The notes under the pieces are model-generated. The model was not told the DNA's origin and did not search any database. It saw only the letters and a list, made by a program, of their open reading frames with translations. Positions 22,102 to 32,805 of a stretch of 64,000 nucleotides of DNA are shown piece after piece. A program made the translations under genes and the position numbers. Numbering within the stretch: the first letter of the stretch is position 1; every line of letters begins with the position of its first letter. This DNA is from Hypholoma sublateritium FD-334 SS-4 (Eukaryota > Basidiomycota > Agaricomycetes > Agaricales > Strophariaceae). The stretch is taken from contig KN817613.1 in the NCBI GenBank assembly GCA_000827495.1, forward strand, positions 1-64,000, in the 5' to 3' direction.

Positions 22102-23090
22102 TTCTGAAAAGGATGTTCAGGGTCCTCTTCGTCTTCATCTACTCCGAAGGTTTCGAGATAAACTTTGGCTTTATCGGCTTCAGAGAGGTTACGGATCTGT
22201 TGGGCGATCGTGGCAGGGTTACGGTTCTCGGAAGATGGTCGATTTCCAAAATTTCCACGATTGCGGTTATTGGTCCCAGATTTAAAGTTGGGATCTTGAT
22301 GAGATCGGGCCATGTGGCCTTGTTGTCCACAGATGAAGCATTCTCCTTTACGAAGTCGCTTGTTTCGTTCTTCCGTGGATATCGCATCAACGTCCATCGC
22401 ATTTGGATCTCTTTGTGTGGATCGGTAGGTATTGGATGGGTTGTAATACCTAGTGGACGAGGTCGGTTTGTGGGATGTCTGTTTGGGTTCAGCCTTGTGT
22501 TGTGCCAGGAATCGTTGATGACTTTCATTGAGCTGTCGATCGGTATGATCCATTTGGGTTGCCGATTCATACCATTCTTGGAGGGTTTTCGGATCTCCTC
22601 GGTATGAGATGAGTCTTCTTAGTCGGGGTGACAAAGATTGTTCAAATTTGGCACATAGGTCCTTTTCCTCCTTTAGGCCTGCTTTGACGATCAGAGTCTT
22701 GAACTGCGCAATATGATCTTCCGCCGTTGTATTCTTCTTGAGGAATAAGTTGCTTAAATCGGTTAACGCATCCTTTTCTGCGTATTCCGATTTAAACGCC
22801 TTGGTGATGTCTTTGACAAAGTCGTTCCATTTGCCTAGATCTGTGTCGGGGCCGGATGACTCGGCTGCCTTCTGCGTTTGGAATGACTCTGCCCATGAGT
22901 CAGCATCTCCTTTTCGCAAATATGATAGTACAAAGGCTATCTTCTGGGTGTCGTGAGTAAATTGTTTTGGAGAGGCTAGGATGTATAGTTGGACTTGTTG
23001 CCAGAACCGATGGAAGTTTCTTTTGTTTCCGTCGTAGATATCGGGAGGGTTGATCTTGGGAGATGACTTGTCGTCTTTATCTTCAGCCAT
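22098..23090 (-). CDS. Retrotransposon Gag with variant zinc knuckle
   Basis: 330 aa. The capsid-like core shows the gag pattern YDGNKRNFHRFWQQVQLYI and QKIAFVLSYLRKGDADSWAE. Near residue 247 is one knuckle, CFICGQQGHMARSH, in which the last Cys of C-x2-C-x4-H-x4-C is replaced by His. The frame is open upstream of this ATG for about 60 further codons without another ATG. Gag packages the RNA and forms the particle. Confidence 0.92.
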   Translation of the reverse strand: MAEDKDDKSSPKINPPDIYDGNKRNFHRFWQQVQLYILASPKQFTHDTQKIAFVLSYLRKGDADSWAESFQTQKAAESSGPDTDLGKWNDFVKDITKAFKSEYAEKDALTDLSNLFLKKNTTAEDHIAQFKTLIVKAGLKEEKDLCAKFEQSLSPRLRRLISYRGDPKTLQEWYESATQMDHTDRQLNESHQRFLAQHKAEPKQTSHKPTSSTRYYNPSNTYRSTQRDPNAMDVDAISTEERNKRLRKGECFICGQQGHMARSHQDPNFKSGTNNRNRGNFGNRPSSENRNPATIAQQIRNLSEADKAKVYLETFGVDEDEEDPEHPFQK

Positions 23091-23299
23091 TGCCCTTTCT
23101 CTTGCTATTGCTGTAGCGATTTGTCGTTCGGAGATTACTGATGAATAGTCGGATGTCGGGGTTTCTGATTCGTCTGGTGAGATTGGGTTTAGGAGATCGT
23201 CTTCAGGATCTCTCCAGTCTCTCCAATCTATCTTGGTTCGAGTATGAGCCTAGCTTGTTGAAAAAGCTAGGTTTGAGAGCGAGTAAGAGTTAGTTCTTC

Positions 23300-23616
23300 T
23301 GTTACGCTTCGATATATTCTGTTGCAGAGCAAGTCTACCAGAATATAACCAGCGAGTTCGAAGTAACTGAGGAAAGGATGTGGATTCGGAATACGTAGTA
23401 CAGGTGTCAAACGAGAACTAACTAGAGAGCTACTAAGTATCGGTAAGGGCTTATATAGTTATTCGTGCTGGTCCGTGTCCGTAGTCTGAGTCAAGTATCG
23501 TACGGTTGAGTCAAGTAACTAGTCAGAATGATACGTAGGCGCAGCGGCGCAGTATAGTACAGAGTCAGTATGAGTCGGGATGCGTGTATAGCAGTGAAAT
23601 GAGGCTGTGCGTAACA
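23300..23616 (-). repeat. 5' LTR of the chromovirus
   Basis: 317 bp, identical to 16434-16750. Followed by target duplicate ATAAT at 23617-23621. The sequence just inside (minus strand GAAGAACTAACTC) should hold the primer-binding site, but I could not match it to a tRNA. Confidence 0.95.
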
Positions 23617-24735
23617 ATAATTAGTTTGTAATTTGGAAGCTTGGACAATTCAATAGTATATCCTTTTGGCCCATGTAAGTGTTTCCTTTTCTGTACTGGG
23701 GTGGTCCACCGGAATCCTGGCGATGTACCAAACGCTCATTTGGAATGCCACTTGAATGCCACTCACCAGAGCTCACGTGTACCTTATGTATATTACTCAC
23801 CCCGGGCCCATGGCTTCAGTAGGCTTCCGGGAAGGGTCGTTTATGGGTTCCAATTCAGTTGACATTCATAGTTTTAGACTCCATTCGAGTCGCATACTCT
23901 ACGCACGTCAATCTAAAGTCCTCATTGAGTCATGGATAGTCTCCTCGGGCCGCGGCAATTTGCTGAAGAGGTTGGAAGAAAGGCCGGGGCACCACTTTAC
24001 TACGGTGCTGAACGTTCAAAACGGGGACTCGACTCGATATGAACTACCTTGTACTTGGGGCAAGTGAAATTTTTATGTACAAACATCGGTTTGCATCAGG
24101 GATCAGTGCACCCAAGGATCACACACAGATTACACTTCCGATTTTCGAAATCGGAAGCAATTCGGATATTTCACGCTTGCATAGTGCACCATACATACAT
24201 TAACTTCAATCTCAGTACCTACTTTTGCTTTTAATCCTTTAGTCACAAATAATTTGAGCTAGAATTGGTATTTCATCTAAAAAGAATTGAGACAAGCCAT
24301 ACTATACCATAGCTTTTGAGCCACGCTCCAGGAGGTCCACGTCTAATAATAGATCTTTGACTACGCCGGGCGCCTATTGACATCCAACAATAATGTTCAT
24401 GCCAATAGTATCGGTCCAGGCTCCCGGATTAGGCGGCTGTGTATGTCCGCGTACTCTTTTGCATCATGTACGTATATTATAGGTAGGTATACAGGCCCGG
24501 GCCATAAAGCAAGCAATTGCCGCGTGTGAATCAGAGCTTCAGTCAGGGAGCAGGTGTGATGGGCGATTTGATGCCACGCATCTTCGTAGGGTAGCAAACG
24601 TATCCATTACTAAACATTTTGTGGTCTTGCCCGTAGATCATACCACTGCTCAACCCTGCAGAACAGCGGCGTTATTAGTCCATGTAGCGGTCGGCCGCCA
24701 GCTTTCGAGATTTCAACATATCTCAACTCACACAA
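23617..24735. other. Intergenic region right of the retrotransposon
   Basis: No gene is supported. Short frames on both strands lack any recognisable motif. Confidence 0.4.
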
Positions 24736-25400
24736 ACAACATTTATTTTTTCAATCTACAATTTAGAACGGCTATCATCCGTTCATCAACCGCCAAGTCG
24801 TTTAACTGCAGAAAATTCCGTAGCTCTGGTACTCCGCAGCGGAGGTAAATACGCAGGTGCCAGTCGTGTCGGTGTCGAGCCTTTGGATGACACCGCCTTG
24901 CTGGTCATTGTCGGGATACAAGCTGACATGGCAGTTTCCATGAGCCTGGGTGACAACGATGGAAGCTTGTTTCGGCGAGAAGTTTCCCTTGCAGGACTGG
25001 CCAGAGGAAAGAGTGCAGCTAATGGTGGTGCCCGATCCACACGCTGCGAAGTAATTAAACGACTTCAGTGAGGATGTACGTATGAACAAGGACGTCGGAT
25101 TCACCTGCACCCTGGGGAGCGACATTGAATGCGACGTTGCTGGCCATGACCTGGCTGGCGACGGTGCAGATGGTGAGAGCGGCGAGACTGATGAACTGCA
25201 TTGTTGGTCTGTTGGCTTTGTCTTCTGGAAGGAAGCTTGGAGGCTGGATTTCTGCATGAAATTGGCATCCTTATATACCTCAGCAGATTGCTGGAAATAT
25301 TATTTACATGTGAATAAATAGCCCACTGTGAGTATGGATGTCAGTCTCTCCCCGTCGATGCCCGTGCCAGGTGACACTGCATTATTCCGGTTAACATGTA
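24736..25400. repeat. Left arm of inverted duplication
   Basis: The segment matches 28066-28715 in reverse complement, including the whole small secreted protein gene, its intron, its TATA box and part of the 3' UTR. Similarity fades beyond GTCAGTCTCTCCCCGTCGAT on the inner side, then reappears in patches between about 25695-25905 and 27410-27595. Confidence 0.85.
24802..25201 (-). CDS. Small secreted Cys-containing protein, copy B
   Basis: Two exons, 25105-25201 and 24802-25043 (112 aa), with intron gtgaat...cgcag. The signal peptide MQFISLAALTICTVASQVMA precedes a mature domain of about 90 residues with six Cys (ACGSG, ISC, QSC, GNC, GTC, IFC). A TATATAA box lies about 70 bp upstream (25271-25277). 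The mature protein is identical to copy C at 28257-28656, and only two residues in the signal peptide differ. It resembles the small secreted proteins abundant in mushroom secretomes. I recognise no fold or function. Confidence 0.85.
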
Positions 25401-25401
25401 T

Positions 25402-27029
25402 ACATAATAATCTGGAGGAAACTGTCACATATATAGAAAGCAAATATATGTCCCGAGCCTGCTCATACTTGGCTGAGTGAATGTCAGTCAACTGCTATGT
25501 GGCGAACAATTAATGGCTAGATTCAGGAGTAGCAATCTAACGCCGCACCACAAGATGATCCCGTAGAAGATATTTTCATCGGTAAGTCTTCGGCGAGACT
25601 TTCTCTCTTTGCATCAAAAGAACATCGAGTAAACTTTTGCTCTGTCAGCCTTCGTACTTATGTATGTTTCAAGAGCATATCTGGGGATGCGAATAATCTA
25701 GAAATGCTTCAAGTTCGAGCCACGAGTGCGGCACACCGCACTGTTGTATTGAAGTAACATAGATTTATGGTAACTGGGAAGTGATCCGGGGGTTTGATCC
25801 ATACAAGTATGTGTATGTGTATCTTACGTGTACTCTTTCGATATAATCGGATGGTTTTCCTATCCTGTCTAAAGATAGAAAGCGCCCGTAGATCGCGGTC
25901 CAGAAAAACTCCAACACCCGATTCATACTGGCACAACGAATGCAATAATGAAAGTTTGCCTTTCGGAGGCCGTACTGCCATCATTCTCATCGGCACTCAG
26001 GTGACTTCGGTCTACAAGTCCCCAGGACTGAGGATACCAAGGTACTGGTATGTGCTATTGCCTTTGAGACAAGTTTGATGATCTTTAGGGTAAGGGCCCC
26101 AGTGGGGGACTAGTCCGGAACATTCATTTTAACACATATCTGTAAAGGTTAAAGCGTATACCTTTACAAGGCTCATTTATTTCAAATTCAAATATCATGT
26201 GCGTTCGTAGAAGTCATAATCTACGCCACTTACTACTCAGCTATAAACAGGTGAGATTCGGATGACATCACGGGTGACGGAATGAAGGACCTTGCGCGGA
26301 CTCACACGGACTGGAGCAGGACTGGCGCAGTCAAACTTGCATGCCACGCTCTGTGCACGGTAAAAGTACACGGACATCCACGGACTGCCAAGAATCTTTC
26401 GCGGACCGCAGTTCGGACTCCCACTGCGCTTCTTCGAAAACGCACCTGCAGCACGCTCGCTGTTCCGTGTAAATTCTCGGCGCACCTGTGATTTCTCGTT
26501 AATGATATGCTAATAAAGAGTGTTCATGACACCGCGCGGCGCGCGCCACTTTCGCGCTTGACGCGCGCAGGTCATCCGTCGGGGCGGCGGTGATCATGAC
26601 GCAATGATTCTTGCACGACTCGTCCTAGGCGCCGGGACCCCGCGAGCCTCAAGCGTCGATGATACAGTCAGTCAATGGGGGGCAGTGGCAGAGTTTCCTA
26701 TGCAAAAATTGTGTTCGTTCCAAGTTCGCGCACCTGTAAACTTGCTGTAAAAAAAGCGACACGCAATCAAATGATTGCTTGGACACCCCAATTAATGCCG
26801 TTGAGGCGCGTTGGGGACCACATTTTTGTGCTTACGCCGCTGTGCTGTGTCCGGACGGCCCGTGAGCTGTTCTTGGCAACCCGTGGATACTTATCCGTGC
26901 ACACTGGCAGTGCATGGGACTCATGTTTGAGTACAAGCCCTTGCCGCTTTGTGTCAGTCCGTGTGAGCCCGCGATATTCCTGATTCTGGAATGTCCATCA
27001 TTTCAGCATCAATGTTAGTGATTTGCTGG
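25402..27029. other. Spacer between the inverted small-secreted-protein genes (left part)
   Basis: No gene is supported. It contains a decayed inner repeat (about 25695-25905, related to 27410-27595 inverted) and a very CpG-rich patch near 26530-26600 (GCGCGGCGCGCGCC). The short frames on both strands are unconvincing. Confidence 0.4.
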
Positions 27030-27037
27030 ACCTCGAC

Positions 27038-27406
27038 AGGACCCCGGACAATACTGATAGAGGCTAGATCCAGGAATGGCTAATTTTTCGGTTTTTGTCC
27101 GCACGTTTTTTGAGCGATTTTCCGAAAATTTGTCCGCATCGGAGCCTTTAGGACACGGCCTATATAGAAATTTTGCCCTAAGCGAGGCGTGAGAATGATA
27201 TTGTGGGCTCAAAAGGGATATTGGTCCTCCCCACGGCCAGAAGGTGCCCAATTTCTTGAGAATTTGTCCGTCAAAGGCACCGAAAGGATACGGCCTTTTG
27301 GCTCTAAATCTCAAATTTTGTCCAAACGGCCTACGGCCGTTTGGGTCCATTTCTCAGAATTTGTCCAACTCGGGATCTAGCCTCTATCAGTATAATCAGG
27401 GGTCCT
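27038..27406. mobile_element. hAT-like MITE with 8-bp target duplication
   Basis: This 369-bp non-coding element starts AGGACCCC and ends GGGGTCCT. The terminal inverted repeat extends imperfectly for about 35 bp (ATACTGATAGAGGCTAGATC is shared by both ends). It is flanked by a perfect 8-bp direct repeat, ACCTCGAC, at 27030-27037 and 27407-27414. Inside are repeated TTTGTCC and CGGCC motifs that could fold. Eight-bp duplications are typical of the hAT superfamily. With no transposase it must have been mobilised in trans. Confidence 0.82.
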
Positions 27407-28065
27407 ACCTCGACCGACGGGCGCTTTCTATATTTAGACGCGATAGGAAAAGAAAGCCAAATATGTCAGAAAATGTGTACATGTACATAGTGTACATATT
27501 TTAAACGGATCAGATCCAAATCAAATCCACCTATCAATACAGCCAGCTACTTTATGTCACGCCCGGGGTTCGCATCCCCAAATAGGAGATTGAAAGTTAT
27601 GTAGTACGTCAACTGACAGAACGAACATTGTTCTCCTAATGTTGTTCGAATATTTACCAAGAGTAAAAATTAGGTCTCGTCATTGAAGTCGCTCTGACGA
27701 ATATCTCCTTTCAGTTACTATCATACGGCACATCGCGTTAGATTCCACAAACGTTGAGTCAAAGACGTCGCGTCAGGTGTTCGTAGCACAATGGCTGCCC
27801 TTCGTTCAATGCAAATAGAACCTAGAATCTTACCCCTGCTTACAACGAGGTGCCTTTCTTTGGCCTTTCTTCAGTGTTTGCAGAGCGGCAGTAATAATTT
27901 CGGGGCTATTTGGTCTGCCAGAGGGAAAATACTATCTGCTTGAGCTAATTATAGAAATTTGGGTAGATGGGACGGCCTTGATTTTGATCGTACGAAATCT
28001 ATATGCCTCGCTGGGGTTAGAGCAGTCACGGTGGCACATCCACTCGAAGCCTATGTTTCCGACGC

Positions 28066-28715
28066 GACCGGCATAGTGAAGTATTACCTGACACGGATAT
28101 CGACGGGGAGAGACTGACATCCATACTCACAGTGAGCTGTTTATTCACATGTAAATAATATTTCTAGCAGTCTGCTGGGGTATATAAGGATGCCAATTTC
28201 ATGCAGAAATCCAGCCTCCAAGCTTCCCCCCAGAAGACAAAGCCAACAAACCAGAAATGCAGTTCATCAGCCTCGCCGCTCTCACTATCTGTGCCATTGC
28301 CAGCCAGGTCATGGCCAGCAACGTCGCATTCAATGTCGCTCCCCAGGGTGCAGGTGAATCTGACGTCCTTGTTCATACGTACATCCTCACTGAAGTCGTT
28401 TAATTTCTGCGCAGCGTGTGGATCGGGCACCACCATTAGCTGCACTCTTTCCTCTGGCCAGTCCTGCAAGGGAAACTTCTCGCCGAAGCAAGCTTCCATC
28501 GTTGTCACCCAGGCTCACGGAAACTGCCATGTCAGCTTGTATCCCGACAATGACCAGCAAGGCGGTGTCATCCAAAGGCTCGACACCGACACGACTGGCA
28601 CCTGCGTATTTACCTCCGCTGCGGAGTACCAGAGCTACGGAATTTTCTGCAGTTAAACGGGTCGGCGGATGGTGAACGGATGGGATAGCCGTTCTAAATT
28701 GTAGATTGAAATAAG
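28066..28715. repeat. Right arm of inverted duplication
   Basis: Reverse complement of 24736-25400. It carries copy C of the small secreted protein gene with its TATA box (TATATAAGG from 28181). Confidence 0.85.
28257..28656 (+). CDS. Small secreted Cys-containing protein, copy C
   Basis: Two exons, 28257-28353 and 28415-28656 (112 aa). Signal peptide MQFISLAALTICAIASQVMA and a mature part identical to copy B, with six Cys. TATATAAGG from 28181 lies 76 bp before the ATG. Copies B and C point away from each other, as expected of an inverted duplication. Near identity indicates a recent duplication or gene conversion. Function unknown. Confidence 0.85.
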
Positions 28716-29747
28716 CATCTGTACTCGTGCTATTCGAAAGAAATCAAAGCTCTTTGGAGCCAGTGATAGATCCAGGCAGTCGATTTACCAAGAGTGTTCA
28801 AGCTGAAGCGCTGAGAGTCGAGACCCGATAATAACACGGGCTGACTCCGTCGTTGCGTGACATTTCTACTAGTCTTAGAAAGTCTTAAACCATTCCTTCT
28901 TGTGTCGCACAGATATTCTATTACTCTACTAAGTAGCAAAGAAATCTGGGTTCTGTGGCGCAACGCAAGTCCCTTTGAGTGGCACTGCCTCAGTGTTCGG
29001 CATGCGGTGGCGTCGCGTGATGGCCGTGATGCCTCCGAGTCGAGGCGTACGCTTGGCGTTTTCTAAAGTAAGTACCCAATAAGTACCTCGACGCCAGTAC
29101 ATGAGATATTGGGTGCACTTTTGTGGATCAGGTTAAGGTTTCACCTCCCCACAGTAGCACTTTCATGTTCACTGTTCCAGATCGCTTGTGAAAGATACAG
29201 AGCACTAGCATTCGCATGTAAATAATACAAATAAAGTACAGTCATATATGTCCTATACAACGCCATTTCATGCATTCCAATAATACAATATTACAGTCCA
29301 TAACCAATAGTAAACAGACGTTAGCACATCCGCCCCGATTTCCGGGAGAGCGGGCTCTGCATCGTAACGTACAACCTCGATAACAAACAAAAATAGAGAG
29401 TAAGTACAAGTATCCTCCGGGCACCGCATGTCAGACCTATCACAGCGAGGAACCACTACACCAGCCCCGAGCCTCTCCCCGAGCCTACTAGGCCCCGCGC
29501 GGGGATCACGCCTACGTCGCGCATAGGCGACGCAGACCGCTTGCTTGCACTGGGCAGCGAAACCGGGCGGAGTGTTGGCATCGCCGACCGCGGGTCCGCG
29601 TGTTATCGTGGCGCGAGGCGCAGCGCGTTTCCGGAAAGGCGGCCGAGTGGCACCCAGCCGCCCGCAGAGAGAGGTAAGCGCGCGCGGACGCGGTACTCCG
29701 CGCACGCTGGTGCCGGCACCCTCGGCCCGGAGGGAGCGCGCCGCGAC
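28716..29747. other. Intergenic, GC-rich right end
   Basis: Left part: no gene supported. The right part (about 29480-29747) is GC-rich and open in several frames. It may contain extra 3' coding sequence or 3' UTR of the adjacent F-box gene, but I could not find a splice that makes sense. Confidence 0.35.
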
Positions 29748-31369
29748 TCAGAAGTGCGCAGCGGACGCGACGAGCTCGTTGCGCCACAGCAGTGCGAGCA
29801 GCGCACTGAGCGCGAATATGAACGTGAGTTCCCGCACTGAATCCATGGTGTGCGCTGGAGGGCTGCGGGGCGCCCAGTGGGTGTACCAGTATTCGCATTG
29901 CGCGGCGTGCTACGTGAGGATGAAGCAATCAGTGAATGTAGGGAGAAAATAAGAGAAGAGACGGCACCTTCATGCGCAATGCTTGTTTTTCCCTCTTATC
30001 TGCGCTCCACGCGGCAAGCGCCGCATCATCGGCGAGCGTGTCTAGCTGGCGCAGGTACTCGCGCGCGGGGGGCAGGAAGTACATCGGCTTGTTGCGCCCC
30101 GACGTGCGTTCTTGAATCGAAAAATGTGATTAGTGTCGATGTTTATAATAAAAAACCCAGTGGATGTACTCACTTTGCGCGGGTAGTAGGAACGGGAAGA
30201 TCGCCTCAGGCTTCTCGATATAGATGTTCTCTGGCAACCATAGATCTAGCTCATCCTCCGATATAAACCTAGGAAAGAGAGGGGTTAGCACTGAATCGTA
30301 TTGGGGCTTAAGTCAATGACAGCGTCGATGATCATGAAATGACCATGAAAGGGTGATGCGCTGGGCATCTCGGGGACAGGGTGAGAGACGCGGTACTTAC
30401 TTTTGTTGGAGGCACGTTGGACAGCAGCGCACGCGACAAGCCCAGGCGATCTCCTTCACTCCGGGCGCTAGGCAGAACTAAAGACAAGGTGCATCAGTAT
30501 CACGTCGAAGGCTGGTAATATGTCCGCTGCAGGCGCGATCTCAGTCAAATGCCAATCTGCAGATCTTCCAGGGTGGGTGTCTATAATCGGTGCCTACTCC
30601 GATGGAAAGGGTTCTGTCTAGACACCTCAAATGGAAATCCAGCCATAGATCGTGCCAGGGCAGTGCGATCAGATGGGAAGTAGACAGGCGCCCTTCGCGG
30701 ATCGGAGCTTGCGCCACACGGGACCGATAAAACAAGGACTTACATGGCAGCGGTCGTCAAATGCAAGGTTTGCGTACTGGATCTCGGTCATGTCGGATGG
30801 ACATGCGGGAAGCGCACGCACGCTCGCGAGAGATGTGCGCCAGACACCGCGCGCGTGTCCATCGGTGAGCAGGGTGCGCAAGCCCTTCGTCGAGCGCGAG
30901 AGGTTAAGGACGTCCTTCGGATGGAGGTGGCCAAATATCTAGAGGATGCATTCAACCATTAGCGATTTAGCATTGATTTCAAGCAGCATCACAGCACTGT
31001 TCATCACGTGCAGCGAGTATCAGGCGACATTCAAGATGAACTCGCTGGTTTGGCTCAAGTTTGGCGTGAAAGGCCATGGAATGTTGTACACTCTGCGATT
31101 TGAATATTACATACCTCGTATAAAGCGTCAATCGGCAATGATGTTATCTTTTCCAGAGAACCGTCCAGTCGCTCTGGAGCGCTTCGTTGGGAAAGCTTCG
31201 AGCACCCATACACCTCCTGGCCATTCTCGTCGTCGTTGTCTTCCACAACTGCCCCTCGCGTGTCACCGAGCAAAACGGCGTGGGATGTATTCGCGCATGC
31301 GGGCTGTTTCCCATAGCGCTCAGGAGTAAAGGCGATGTGGCGGACCTGGTTGAGCGTAGGTAGAGGCAT
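29748..31369 (-). CDS. F-box domain protein
   Basis: Six exons: 31115-31369, 30744-30938, 30401-30477, 30174-30268, 29968-30110 and 29748-29909 (about 308 aa). The N-terminal 60 residues are acidic. The F-box starts at LPIDALYE and continues over the first intron as IFGHLHPKDVLNLSRSTKGL. The mushroom-type continuation VWRTSLASVRALPACP and YANLAFDDRCHFC follows, and a Cys pattern C-x4-C-C-x2-C (CRVRCCPTC) may bind zinc. F-box proteins link targets to the SCF ubiquitin ligase through Skp1. This family is strongly expanded in Agaricomycetes and its targets are unknown. The second intron is unusually long (266 nt), and the exact C-terminus is less sure than the F-box half. Confidence 0.8.
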
Positions 31370-32244
31370 GGTAGTACGAGGCTGTGAGAGGGATGAAATG
31401 GCGCCAGAATCTATCGGGCGCCGGGCTTTATAGCATTGCCCCGCACTTTACACAGGCACCTGTGACGATGGCCGAATGTGTAAATATAGAATCACCCGAC
31501 TGTGATGGCGCCATGCTAGTTCCGTTGAAGCTCCAGGGCCGTGTGCCCGGGCGAACTTCGAACACCCCACGGGACGCTGACGAGGTCCAGCTGACAGTGC
31601 TTCTATCGGTGCCACCTTCTGAGCCTCCTACATAGGCAATGGCCTGGTCGTGCAACGCATAGCAAAAACCCACAAGTGACGCATCTGGGAGCTAATTAGA
31701 CTTCTGCTCAGGGCTTGTCCCGGCTGTCCGGACCAGTGAGCTTAAATCAGAGAGCTCGGCCTATCTGGATCTTAGCTGTGAGAGACATTGCAGTTACAGA
31801 CTCTGAAAAGAATCGACAGCCGAATAATAAGCTCTCACATGGCTCTCACATGCTACGAACACATCATGATTGCATGGGATGCCATTGATCAGGATTTTTA
31901 TTTCTGTCGAAAGCAGCCCCGCATTCAATTCGCCAACGTCCCAACTCACACAAGCTGGTCTGGCGGCGATCAATTTGGGTGTGACCAAGGGACGTTCAAT
32001 CCATGTATTGAAATTTGACCATTTACGCCTCCTGAATCCTGTAGATTAATTAATATCTTGCAACCTAAATTATACAGTGATGCCAACCTTATCAAATATA
32101 GCAACCAAACCAGCTGTGATGGTGTTACATGCAATTTGAGAGGTTTGGCAATGGCATGCCTCGATGTCGTTTATCTGGTTATTTTTAGATATCAACGTCG
32201 TCTTCCGAACCTATATTAAGCGCGCAATGGCCGTGACCGAGGAT
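31370..32244. other. Intergenic region
   Basis: Upstream region of the F-box gene, then AT-rich sequence. No coding region is supported. Confidence 0.4.
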
Positions 32245-32246
32245 TA

Positions 32247-32803
32247 CAGTCGACTCCCTCTTAACCCATACCTCTCGGTGGACAGCCAAAAGTATGGCTT
32301 ATGAGAGAGTATGTACTTAGAGGGTGGTCGGCTGAAAATTTATTTGTCAGCGGTGTTTGCTTCATGTTCTAATCACCTTTCTTCAACCGAAGAAATGCCT
32401 TCTTAGCTTGCTAACTACAGCTTTGAGGAGTTTTGATTTTTTCAAACCTTTTTCTAAAGAATTTCGAGACATTTTGGGGCCTTGGTAATAGTTGGTACAC
32501 GATAAGATGTCATGATTTTTAACATATTTTTGACTTATGGAGCTACGCCTATGCTTCCCATCAGTCTGGTCTGTACTTTCAGTGAAATTATTTGGACATT
32601 AGCACCAAATTAGCACAGAATCTGAATTAATTCGGCCCATATACCTATGGGTTTTTCTCCGGAAGGGGTATGGGTTATGGGTTATTGAGGTTGTATGGGT
32701 TATGGTTTGCATTTCCCTGCGAACCAACTTGGTGGACTGAAAAAAGTATGGGTTATATGGGGGTATGGGTTATGCGGGCTATGGATTAAGAGGGAGTCGA
32801 CTG
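32247..32803. mobile_element. TA-flanked MITE (Tc1/mariner-pogo type)
   Basis: A 557-bp non-coding element with nearly perfect terminal inverted repeats: left CAGTCGACTCCCTCTTAA and right TTAAGAGGGAGTCGACTG. It is flanked by TA on both sides (32245-32246 and 32804-32805). The inside is rich in TATGGGTTATGG-like subrepeats near the right end. CAGT ends plus a TA target duplication fit non-autonomous Tc1/mariner-pogo elements. Confidence 0.85.
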
Positions 32804-32805
32804 TA

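Larger units (their letters stand above)
16434..23616 (-). mobile_element. Chromovirus (Ty3/Gypsy LTR retrotransposon), apparently young
   Basis: A complete 7183-bp element is flanked by 317-bp LTRs that are identical by my reading and begin TGTTACGC and end GCGTAACA. The target-site duplication is ATAAT at 16429-16433 and 23617-23621. Coding strand is minus: gag (22098-23090), pol in the -1 frame (to 18121) with protease, RT, RNase H, integrase and a C-terminal chromodomain, then two further ORFs before the 3' LTR. Identical LTRs imply recent insertion. A few Ns sit at about 18252-18396 and 21656-21706, probably reflecting collapse of several genomic copies. The chromodomain places it in the chromovirus clade, which by family knowledge targets marked chromatin. 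Confidence 0.95.

Noticed and set aside
26520..26600. CpG-rich palindromic-looking patch as a regulatory element
   Set aside because: Short, unique in the window, no inverted repeat of meaningful length and no gene next to it.
29268..29740. Extra 3' exons of the F-box gene in the GC-rich stretch
   Set aside because: Multiple frames are open because of composition, and no donor/acceptor pair gave a convincing continuation.
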